DNA from: an uncultured Treponema sp.
GTDB taxonomy: Bacteria; Spirochaetota; Spirochaetia; Treponematales; Treponemataceae
Assembly (NCBI GenBank): GCA_905372265.1
Contig: CAJPOL010000104.1
Coordinates: forward strand, 1-5,370
DNA: 5,370 nucleotides
Direction of reading: 5' to 3'
Positions 1 to 5,370 of this stretch are shown piece by piece. The notes beneath the pieces were generated by a model that saw only the letters and a list, made by a program, of their open reading frames with translations, was not told the origin of the DNA and searched no databases. The position numbers and the translations under genes were made by a program. The first letter of the stretch is position 1. The number at the start of each line of letters is the position of its first letter.

Positions 1-157
1 AAAGGGTATTAAAGCCGACTGCAACCACCTTATGAGAACAACATACCCCGACGCGAGCGTCGAGGTTGTTGATTCGGCTTTAACTATACTGTATACGGAC
101 AGATATTGCAAGCAAAGTTCTCTGTGTATAGGGGCTATGGGGTTTAACCGTAAATAA
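1..157. other. Left-edge region with no confident gene
   Basis: No gene can be named here. On the plus strand one frame is open from position 2 to a TAA at 155-157 and would encode about 51 residues ending in SSLCIGAMGFNRK, so it could be the 3' end of a gene starting outside the window and running toward trpS. A minus-strand frame is also open across the same stretch, and I recognise neither translation, so openness alone says little. The stretch is dominated by the inverted-repeat element at 9-83, which is unusual inside a coding region. A dispersed intergenic repeat is as likely as a gene end. Confidence 0.35.
9..83. repeat. Three-way-junction inverted-repeat element
   Basis: The outer arms TTAAAGCCGA (9-18) and TCGGCTTTAA (74-83) are perfect 10-base complements. 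After a small internal loop (19-21 against 72-73), CAACCACCT (22-30) pairs with AGGTTGTTG (63-71) with one mismatch. Enclosed are two further hairpins: TATG (31-34) with CATA (42-45) around a 7-base loop, and CGACG (49-53) with CGTCG (58-62) around CGAG. The inner hairpins abut the outer stem with only CCC (46-48) between them, so the whole forms a compact three-way junction on paper. It does not match a tRNA, SRP RNA or tmRNA end. It could be a structured RNA, a repeat unit or a large terminator. The pairings are seen directly; any function is unknown. Confidence 0.6.
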
Positions 158-182
158 CTGAATAGTGCATCCCTTTACGGTT
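146..182. terminator. Inverted repeat at the 3' end of trpS, possible bidirectional terminator
   Basis: AACCGTAAA (146-154) and TTTACGGTT (174-182) are perfect 9-base complements separated by 19 bases. The right arm touches the trpS stop codon (TAA, reading 184 to 182 on the minus strand), and the left arm runs directly into the TAA at 155-157 of the plus-strand open frame. This position suits a terminator between convergent transcripts. A good U-tract is missing on both sides: plus-strand transcripts would continue into TTTAGCTTTTC, while minus-strand transcripts would continue into an A- and C-rich stretch. An intrinsic terminator is therefore only weakly supported. Confidence 0.45.
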
Positions 183-1222
183 TAGCTTTTCATTGCTTTA
201 CGCGAAATGCCGTTCCAAATTGAAGAGATGCCCATGTTTTTTTTTACTTCCTTGAGTGTTTGGGCGGCTTCTTCACGCATCCGCAGCGTTCCTTCATAAA
301 TAATCCGGTCAACAAAGCCTTTTTTTGAAGCATAATACGCGCGCCGTTCCCGTATCGGATCCAAAAAAGCGTTTAAGGCAGCTGCAAGTTTATCTTTTAC
401 TTCAACATCCCCCACTTTGCCTTTCCGGTAACGGTCTTTTAAATCTTCCACTTCAGCCGTATTGGGGTTAAAAGCATCATGGTAAATAAAGACAGGATTC
501 CCTTCAACCGTTCCGGGAACATCGGCACTTGTGCGGTTCGGATCAGTATACATACTGCGCACTTTTTTACACACAGTCTTTTCATCGTCGCAGAGAAAAA
601 TTGCATTGCCGAGGCTTTTTGACATTTTTGCTTGTCCGTTCGTTCCCACAAGCGAACCGTAATCGCTCACCATAACATCCGGTATAGGGAAAACTGCCCC
701 ATACATATAGTTAAAACGTTTAGCAATCTCCCGTGTCAGCTCAACATGACTTTCATTATCCTTTCCGACCGGCACCAAATGAGCGCGCGGAAGCAGAATA
801 TCGGCAGCTTGCAGTACCGGATATCCGAGCAGTCCGAACGGTAATTCGGACAGATGCGCCGCCTGCGCCATATCTTTTATAGACGGAATACGCTGTAGAC
901 GGGGCACGGTAACAAGCTCGGTAAAAAAGAGATTCAGTTCGCACACTTCAGGTACGGCTGATTGTAAATAAATAACCGACTTTTCAGGGTCAATACCGCA
1001 AGCCAGATAATCAAGTACCATCTGCCGTACATTATCGGCTACCGTTTCAATATAGTGTTTTTCGGGTTTTGTAGTCAGCGTATGTAAATCGGCGATAATA
1101 AAAAAACATTCATACGCCTCTTGTAGCTTAACGCGGTTCTGTATTGACCCGATATAATGACCGATATGCAGGTTGCCGGTAGGCCTGTCCCCTGTCAGTA
1201 TCCGCTTTTTTTCCGTACTCAT
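182..1222 (-). CDS. trpS: Tryptophanyl-tRNA synthetase
   Basis: This cytoplasmic class I synthetase (EC 6.1.1.2) joins tryptophan to tRNA-Trp using ATP. From the chosen ATG it is 346 residues, normal for bacterial TrpS. The N-terminal ATP-binding motif is complete: GDRPTG followed by HIGH at residues 19-22. The second signature KMSKS lies at 199-203. Between them are the family stretches GYPVLQAADILL (about 133-144) and VPVGKDNESHVELTREIA (about 150-167), which form the tryptophan and adenylate pocket. An in-frame GTG at 1274-1276 would add 18 residues (MFRCFPCLAGYKYATIHH), but these look unlike a TrpS N-terminus and would lie over the likely promoter, so the ATG at 1220-1222 is preferred. 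No Shine-Dalgarno sequence precedes that ATG. The gene lies 93 bases downstream of the sensor-cyclase on the same strand. No frameshift or missing motif is seen. Confidence 0.97.
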   Translation of the reverse strand: MSTEKKRILTGDRPTGNLHIGHYIGSIQNRVKLQEAYECFFIIADLHTLTTKPEKHYIETVADNVRQMVLDYLACGIDPEKSVIYLQSAVPEVCELNLFFTELVTVPRLQRIPSIKDMAQAAHLSELPFGLLGYPVLQAADILLPRAHLVPVGKDNESHVELTREIAKRFNYMYGAVFPIPDVMVSDYGSLVGTNGQAKMSKSLGNAIFLCDDEKTVCKKVRSMYTDPNRTSADVPGTVEGNPVFIYHDAFNPNTAEVEDLKDRYRKGKVGDVEVKDKLAAALNAFLDPIRERRAYYASKKGFVDRIIYEGTLRMREEAAQTLKEVKKNMGISSIWNGISRKAMKS

Positions 1223-1229
1223 GTGATGG

Positions 1230-1259
1230 ATAGTAGCATATTTATAACCGGCAAGACAA
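1230..1259 (-). promoter_or_regulatory. Predicted sigma-70-type promoter of trpS
   Basis: On the minus strand, TTGTCT (1259-1254) is followed after 18 bases by TACTAT (1235-1230). A TG one base upstream of the -10 hexamer makes it an extended -10. The expected transcription start, six to eight bases downstream, falls at about 1222-1224, on or next to the trpS ATG. This gives trpS its own promoter separate from the upstream cyclase gene and implies an mRNA with almost no leader. It is prediction by motif only. Confidence 0.5.
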
Positions 1260-1315
1260 GGGAAGCATCGGAACACATTCTGCCGTCTATAGGGCTTTGA
1301 ACGCCAAAACCGCCT

Positions 1316-4300
1316 CTATACCGAAAGAGCTTTTTCGATAAGCAGCGCGTCTTTTGCCATATTAGGTTCCAGCAGGGTTCTATCCAGCTTTGCGATGATA
1401 GCCCGGCATCTTTCAAAGTTTTTATCTTGAAACTGTTTTTGTAGTTCTTCATATAAATTTTTTATTTCGACAAACTTCCAGACGGTTTCAGGATGCCGAT
1501 AATTTATATAATAAGCGGGAACAAGCCCCTTTCCCTTCAAATTTTGGTTTGGTCTTTTATAGACGGTATGGACAGTGCATATTTGTTCGGCGGTTTTTTC
1601 CGAAACGGTACAGGCCATCGGAGCGGTTACCGATTCAAGGCGGAAAGCGGTGTTGACCGTATCGCCGAATATATCAAAGATGTATTTATGTACGCCCACA
1701 ATACCGCCGGTGATAGGCCCGGAATCAATACCGATTTTTATTTGAAACCGGTTTTTGTTTTTTTCATTGAGCCTTTCCACTGCATGAAGCATTTCAATCG
1801 CAGCGCCGGTCAAACGGACCGCATGATCTTTTTCTCCGCGAAGGCCGCAGCAGGCAAGGTAGCCGTCTCCGAGCGTTTTTATTCTGTCGCAGCCGAAAGC
1901 GTCCATAATATCGTCAAACAGGGTAAACAGCGTATTTAATTCCGAAATAACGGTTTCAGGAGGATGGTTGCCGGACCATTCGGTAAAACTTACTAAGTCG
2001 GCAAAGAGTACCGTTACTGCAGAATACACTTTCGGCGTTGAAGTTCCCGTCCGAATAAGTTCATCAATAATTGGAAGCGGCAGGGTGTTTTTCAACAGCT
2101 GATCGCTTTTTTCTTTTTCTGCTGCAACCGCCTTTGTTTTTTCTTTCACTTTTTTGTCAAGTTCATCAGCCCTGCGCTGCAAAACTTTGAACCTCAGTTG
2201 GACGGTAAAAAAGACCGTACCGCCGATACACACGGCTATTACAAGATAAAACCATATCGTCTGATAGAAAAACGGCTTTTTATAAAAAGCCGCAGCGGCT
2301 CCTTCTTTATTTAAGAAACCGTCATTGTTTGCTGCCCGTACGCGAAAGACATAGCTACCCGGACTTAAATTGGTATAGGCAATTTCCCGCGAGGTTCCGC
2401 AGCTTTTCCATCCGGTATCGTACCCTTCAAGCTGATATTCAAATTGTACCCGCTGAGGAATAGTAAAGCTCAGCGCCGTAAACTTAAACAGAATGCGCTT
2501 TGTATCGGCATTTACCGTAAAGGCTGTTAAAGGCGAATCAAGTTTTTTTCCGTCCAAAAAAATATTTTCGATAACAACCGGCGGAGTATGCTTATTTGCG
2601 ATATAATAGGTAGGATCACAGACTGCAACGCCTTTGAGCGTAGGAATAAACAAGGTATTTTTTTCGCTCAAGTACGCCCATGCATTGGCTGCTAACTGTC
2701 CTGTCAGTCCATCCAGCCGGTTGTACCGGATAAGGCTTCCGGCAGGCTCGTTAGCTAATATCGCTTGTATCAGACGCTCTCTTTTGATAAGGAGTAATTC
2801 TTTTGCCGTAACAATCCAAAGATTGTCCGTCTTATCACGGATAATATTGAATATGCCGGCTTTGGAAAATCCGAGCGCTTTATCGGCAGGATAGAACGTT
2901 CCGTTTCTGTACAGCGTGAGCCCTTCGCTGGTGCAAAACCACAGACCTTCCGGATCCTGTACGATACGGAATACGACATTGCCGGAGAGTCCTTCTTCCT
3001 TGGTATAAATGTGTTCCGTTTTGATTTTCAGTATTCCGGCTGTCAATCTATCTACAGAAAGTTCTACCGCGCCTCCGCCGTCCGTACCGAACCACATACT
3101 GCCGTCTTTAGTTTCCAGCGCACAGAGCATAAACAAGTTCGGTAATCCGTCATCCTGTGTAAACGCCGTTATTTTTCCCTTATAGTACACAGCCGGCCCT
3201 GCCGTTGTTCCAATCCACAAAAGTCCGCCGGAACTGCGGTATGAAAACCGCACCCGATTATTCGGTAAACCGTCCTTTTTCGTAATAAAGCTGATCTGTC
3301 CGTCTTGAGAAAAAATGACGAGTCCCTTGTCAGAATAGGTTGCAAAAAAGAGCGTCCCGTCATCTTCTTTGCGTATCTGTCTGACACGCAGGTTTTGCAG
3401 CACTGCAATAACCGCGTCGATCCGGCTGCTTCTTTCGGGCAGGAGGGATGAGTTTTTTAAACAAACAACGCCCTCATCTTTTGCAATCCAGATATTCTTC
3501 TCCGCATCTTCGAGTACGGCATTCGCCGCTGCAGCCGGTAAAGATTGCGCACTGGTGAGATCCAGAAATTTACCGCGGCTGAATTTTCCCAGTCCGCCGC
3601 GCTCCATTGCTACCCACAAATTTTCTTCGCGGTCTTGGCAAAGACCTGAAACGATATTATTCGGTAAGCCGTTTGCTTCAGAAAACAGTTCGATTTTATC
3701 GGGTTTTAAGGCAACAATACCTTTATTGGTAGCGGCGTACATAGCGCCGTTGCGGGCGCGTAAAAATTCATTAATACCGGTACCCGCTAAGTACTCCGAA
3801 TCGATAATTTCAACAATCTTTTCATCTTTTACCTTAACGATGATACCGTCTTTTGTACCGAACCATAAAAGCCCGTCCAAAGAAGTATAGGCGGTAGAAA
3901 ACGTATAGTTTGCCATTTGCTTTAAAAACGGCAGATCGGCTACTTTACCGTTTCTAATTGCCGTTATTCCTTTGAGATTGGAGCCGACAAAGATAGTATC
4001 GTTTACCGGCAGTATAAAAGAGATAATCCCCAAGCTCTGATCGTTTTCCGCCGGTACCGGAACGAACCGGCCTGTTTTATCAAGCTGCACCAACCCGTCA
4101 GCCGTTCCTACCCAGAGCGTATTGTATTTGTCGAATTTTACCGCCCGTACGGATAAATTCGGCAGTCCTTCCTGTAATCCGTAGGAGTAGAATTGCTTAT
4201 TACGGTATTCGTACAAACCGGTGGCATTAGTGCCGATCCACAGCGACCCATATACATCTTCGCACAGTACCCGCGGAGATATGCCGCTAAACCCATGCTC

Positions 4301-4537
4301 TGCGGTAGTAAATTCGGTAAAAGTGTCCCCATCAAAACGGAATAATCCATCGTAAGAGGCAAGCCAGATATACCCCGTTTCGTCCTGCATAATATCCAAA
4401 AGCCTGTTTGACGGCAGGCCGTTTGTATCCGACCAAAAGGTTTGTACCGTACCTGCAAGAGTATCAAAAGATAGTTCCGCAAATACGGGCATCAGACTGA
4501 TAAGAGCTGCCGCCGTAAAAAATGTCTTTTTTACCAT
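1316..4537 (-). CDS. Two-component-type propeller sensor fused to class III adenylate cyclase
   Basis: This 1073-residue membrane sensor should make cAMP in response to a periplasmic signal. A signal peptide (1-20, ending VFA before ELSF) precedes 14 blade-like repeats (about 38-646) of the Reg_prop form: GLP-N near the start, then (L/I)W(I/V/F)GT and a G(L/V) strand, enough for two seven-bladed propellers. A Y_Y_Y domain follows (about 690-750, FEYQLEGYDTGW to GSYVFRVRAANNDG). One transmembrane helix (about 759-780) leads to a charged coiled coil (784-812) and a cyclase-transducer element (LLKNTLPLPIIDELI, 814-828). The class III catalytic domain (about 838-1009) has metal aspartates D847 (FADLVSF) and D891 (KTLGDGY), the adenine-selecting pair K887 and D955 (FDIFGD), and N962 and R966 for the transition state. 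All active-site residues are present in one chain, so a homodimer is expected. The K/D pair points to ATP rather than GTP. A charged tail (1010-1073) ends the protein. The ligand is unknown. The start is supported by AGGGAG six bases upstream. Confidence 0.93.
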   Translation of the reverse strand: MVKKTFFTAAALISLMPVFAELSFDTLAGTVQTFWSDTNGLPSNRLLDIMQDETGYIWLASYDGLFRFDGDTFTEFTTAEHGFSGISPRVLCEDVYGSLWIGTNATGLYEYRNKQFYSYGLQEGLPNLSVRAVKFDKYNTLWVGTADGLVQLDKTGRFVPVPAENDQSLGIISFILPVNDTIFVGSNLKGITAIRNGKVADLPFLKQMANYTFSTAYTSLDGLLWFGTKDGIIVKVKDEKIVEIIDSEYLAGTGINEFLRARNGAMYAATNKGIVALKPDKIELFSEANGLPNNIVSGLCQDREENLWVAMERGGLGKFSRGKFLDLTSAQSLPAAAANAVLEDAEKNIWIAKDEGVVCLKNSSLLPERSSRIDAVIAVLQNLRVRQIRKEDDGTLFFATYSDKGLVIFSQDGQISFITKKDGLPNNRVRFSYRSSGGLLWIGTTAGPAVYYKGKITAFTQDDGLPNLFMLCALETKDGSMWFGTDGGGAVELSVDRLTAGILKIKTEHIYTKEEGLSGNVVFRIVQDPEGLWFCTSEGLTLYRNGTFYPADKALGFSKAGIFNIIRDKTDNLWIVTAKELLLIKRERLIQAILANEPAGSLIRYNRLDGLTGQLAANAWAYLSEKNTLFIPTLKGVAVCDPTYYIANKHTPPVVIENIFLDGKKLDSPLTAFTVNADTKRILFKFTALSFTIPQRVQFEYQLEGYDTGWKSCGTSREIAYTNLSPGSYVFRVRAANNDGFLNKEGAAAAFYKKPFFYQTIWFYLVIAVCIGGTVFFTVQLRFKVLQRRADELDKKVKEKTKAVAAEKEKSDQLLKNTLPLPIIDELIRTGTSTPKVYSAVTVLFADLVSFTEWSGNHPPETVISELNTLFTLFDDIMDAFGCDRIKTLGDGYLACCGLRGEKDHAVRLTGAAIEMLHAVERLNEKNKNRFQIKIGIDSGPITGGIVGVHKYIFDIFGDTVNTAFRLESVTAPMACTVSEKTAEQICTVHTVYKRPNQNLKGKGLVPAYYINYRHPETVWKFVEIKNLYEELQKQFQDKNFERCRAIIAKLDRTLLEPNMAKDALLIEKALSV

Positions 4538-4543
4538 ACCATT

Positions 4544-4549
4544 CTCCCT
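4544..4549 (-). promoter_or_regulatory. Ribosome binding site of the sensor-cyclase
   Basis: AGGGAG on the minus strand lies six bases upstream of the ATG at 4535-4537, a good Shine-Dalgarno match and spacing, which fixes the start directly before the signal peptide. It forms part of the 8-base palindrome CCCTAGGG and sits four bases downstream of the long leader stem at 4554-4624. Confidence 0.75.
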
Positions 4550-4553
4550 AGGG

Positions 4554-4624
4554 GCAATGATGATAGGAAGCTGCTCTTTTCAAAGCGGTTTCCGGTTCGA
4601 TTCGTTTGATATTATCATCATTGC
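4554..4624 (-). promoter_or_regulatory. Stem-loop in the leader of the sensor-cyclase
   Basis: GCAATGATGATA and TATCATCATTGC are perfect 12-base complements at 4554-4565 and 4613-4624, so a minus-strand transcript would fold a long stem that ends four bases before the Shine-Dalgarno sequence. Inside the 47-base loop, a second hairpin GCTTT-GAAA-AGAGC (five pairs including one G-U, closed by a GNRA-type tetraloop) is flanked by GGAA and TTCC, which also pair. The inner hairpin stacks next to the 3' arm of the outer stem. This is a well-structured leader. I recognise no known riboswitch class, and the transcription start is not established. Confidence 0.5.
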
Positions 4625-4670
4625 AGAGAAAAATGTGGTTGTTTAAAAAAAATAACCACAGTTGCTGCAA
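4621..4670. repeat. Nested inverted repeat, possible operator or attenuator
   Basis: TTGCAG (4621-4626) and CTGCAA (4665-4670) are complementary and enclose TGTGGTT (4634-4640) and AACCACA (4654-4660), also perfectly complementary. Three A-T pairs continue the inner stem around an A-rich centre, after one position that is G-T on the plus strand and A-C on the minus strand. Read on the minus strand, the inner hairpin is followed by TTTTT, so a weak intrinsic terminator ahead of the cyclase gene is possible. As DNA, the symmetry around an AT-rich core would suit a dimeric regulator. Half-site spacing does not fit a CRP-type site (17 bases between TGTGG and CCACA rather than 6). Confidence 0.45.
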
Positions 4671-4945
4671 AAAGAACTATAGTTATTCAATCAACAACCT
4701 CTCTGCATGAAGGACGGATCCTACACTGCTTACAACAAGGCTCTTTTTCGGTCTGCGTTTCTTTCACGTTACTGTGCCCACACCGACTTTTACTAGCAAA
4801 TCCGTGCAGGTAATTTTTTTCAAAAACTGTATTGCCGACAGAAGTTAGCAGCCCTCCGTAAATAATATTATAAAAAACAAGCGATTGCAAGCATTTTGAA
4901 TACAGGGCAAACGTTTCACAATGCATAGCGCAAAATATGATATTC

Positions 4946-4954
4946 TGCTATAGT
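4946..4954 (+). promoter_or_regulatory. Possible extended -10 promoter of the membrane-protein gene
   Basis: TGCTATAGT matches an extended -10 (TG, one base, then a hexamer one base off TATAAT). Transcription would start near 4961, giving a leader of about 28 bases that includes the ribosome binding site GGGAG. No good -35 is seen at 17 or 18 bases. An alternative is TTTCAC (4914-4919) with TATGAT (4936-4941), spaced 16 bases apart. Confidence 0.35.
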
Positions 4955-4976
4955 ACTCCGCATCTGAAAGTTTTAT

Positions 4977-4981
4977 GGGAG
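4977..4981 (+). promoter_or_regulatory. Ribosome binding site of the membrane-protein gene
   Basis: GGGAG lies seven bases before the ATG at 4989-4991. Together with the in-frame TGA at 4965-4967 it leaves this ATG as the only good start of the frame that remains open to the window edge. Confidence 0.65.
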
Positions 4982-4988
4982 TGGTTGT

Positions 4989-5370
4989 ATGACGGCGGTT
5001 TTTGGACTGTGTTCCGGAATTTCCTTTTTATTTTCAATTTTACTGATTGTTCAAAATCTCCACAGTCTCGGCATCGCCGGAGCTGCAGCGGGAGTTTTGT
5101 TTTCGGCTCTTTTAGGATACACGTATTACCGTTTTATGCGGAAAAAAACATACCGCGCATTAAGTATCAACAGAAAACTTTTTGAATATTGGCCGTTCGT
5201 GATGATTGCCTGCTTTGTGTGCTCCCGCGCCTTTGTCGCGGAATCGCCGAAAGTCTTAGACTGTATTCTTGCATTACTCTGGTTCTTTATAGTCATCTTA
5301 AACCATATCGGATTGCATTTTCTGAAAGATAAAAATGTAAAAAAATTCTTTCCTTCCATTAAAGAGGAGC
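4989..5370 (+). CDS. Polytopic membrane protein of unknown function, 3' end outside the window
   Basis: The frame runs open from this ATG to the right edge, giving 127 residues without a stop. I do not recognise the family. Four hydrophobic segments are visible: about residues 4-22 (SGISFLFSILLIV), 28-48 (GIAGAAAGVLFSALLGY), 67-84 (YWPFVMIACFVCSRAFV) and 90-112 (LDCILALLWFFIVIL). The loop after segment two (RFMRKKTYRALSINRK) and the stretch after segment four (KDKNVKK) are rich in lysine and arginine. By the positive-inside rule this places them, and the N-terminus, in the cytoplasm. No signal peptide, catalytic motif or transport signature is seen in this part. It is divergent from the sensor-cyclase. 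The start is supported by GGGAG at 4977-4981. Another frame at 4937-5185 overlaps this region but stops early and looks non-coding. Confidence 0.75.
   Translation, partial: MTAVFGLCSGISFLFSILLIVQNLHSLGIAGAAAGVLFSALLGYTYYRFMRKKTYRALSINRKLFEYWPFVMIACFVCSRAFVAESPKVLDCILALLWFFIVILNHIGLHFLKDKNVKKFFPSIKEE

Larger units (their letters stand above)
4538..4988. other. 451-base intergenic region between divergent genes
   Basis: The region separates the minus-strand cyclase from the plus-strand membrane protein. No convincing gene is present: the longest minus frame (4687-4926, 79 codons) has no ribosome binding site and no recognisable product. The cyclase-proximal half carries inverted repeats at 4554-4624 and 4621-4670 and a perfect 10-base palindrome AACTATAGTT (4675-4684). 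A perfect TATAAT on the minus strand (4872-4867) has no acceptable -35 element. No strong promoter for the cyclase could be fixed; TATAGT (4681-4676, minus) is a candidate -10 but also lacks a -35. A stretch at 4678-4701 resembles positions 62-88. The part from about 4710 to 4860 shows nothing I can interpret. Confidence 0.6.

Noticed and set aside
9..83. A tRNA gene, suggested by size and three-stem shape
   Set aside because: There is no T-loop GTTCNANNC, no 7-base acceptor and 5-base anticodon arm arrangement, and no CCA.
5..148. An integron attC site, suggested by the imperfect hairpin and a GTTTAAC motif at 142-148
   Set aside because: The RYYYAAC and GTTRRRY core boxes are not found as an outer pair flanking the hairpin. 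GTTTAAC has no matching partner at a suitable distance.
1223..1276. GTG start giving TrpS 18 extra residues
   Set aside because: The extra residues do not resemble a TrpS N-terminus, and they cover the predicted promoter.
1223..1315. Intrinsic terminator between the cyclase gene and trpS
   Set aside because: No stable hairpin followed by a T-run is visible, so readthrough from the cyclase gene into trpS remains possible.
4634..4660. A CRP-type cAMP receptor site upstream of the cyclase
   Set aside because: The half-sites TGTGG and CCACA are 17 bases apart, not 6, and no TGTGA-N6-TCACA match occurs in the region.
4867..4890. Promoter with perfect TATAAT on the minus strand
   Set aside because: The only TTGCAA-like -35 lies 12 bases away, too close, and no gene or clear RNA begins just downstream.
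4687..4926. Minus-strand frame of 79 codons, cysteine-rich toward its end
   Set aside because: There is no ribosome binding site, no recognisable domain, and the frame spans promoter-like AT-rich sequence. The cysteines are consistent with chance translation.
4937..5185. Plus-strand frame of 82 codons overlapping the membrane-protein gene
   Set aside because: It ends early, has no ribosome binding site, and the overlapping frame from 4989 is longer, hydrophobic in a regular pattern and has a good ribosome site.

Overview
The window looks like bacterial chromosome, most probably from a spirochaete of the Treponema type. This rests on the style of TrpS, on the pairing of a periplasmic two-component-type propeller sensor with a class III cyclase, and on moderate base composition. 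It is a judgement from recognition, not from a database search, and no rRNA or other marker gene is present to fix the species.

Layout, left to right. Positions 1-157 hold no confident gene but carry a strikingly self-complementary element (about 9-83) that folds on paper into a three-way junction. An inverted repeat at 146-182 lies between this region and the end of trpS. On the minus strand, trpS (tryptophanyl-tRNA synthetase, 346 aa) occupies 182-1222, with a good extended -10 promoter so close to its ATG that the mRNA may be leaderless. Upstream of it, also on the minus strand, 1316-4537 encodes a 1073-aa membrane sensor-cyclase. It has a signal peptide, 14 beta-propeller blade repeats (enough for two seven-bladed propellers), a Y_Y_Y domain, one transmembrane helix, a coiled coil with a cyclase-transducer element, and a class III catalytic domain with the residues expected for an adenylate cyclase. 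The 451-base stretch at 4538-4988 has no convincing gene. It contains several nested inverted repeats that could act in the sensor-cyclase leader RNA or as operators. From 4989 to the right edge, on the plus strand, the start of a polytopic membrane protein of unknown function is seen; it is cut by the window end.

How they work together. The sensor-cyclase is laid out to bind something in the periplasm and to change cytoplasmic cAMP. Its periplasmic half is the type used by hybrid two-component systems for glycan sensing, but the histidine kinase is replaced by a cyclase. No glycan-use genes lie in the window, so the ligand is unknown. trpS is a housekeeping gene that follows on the same strand but seems to have its own promoter. 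The membrane protein is divergent from the cyclase across the structured intergenic region, so the two may share control elements; this is inference only.
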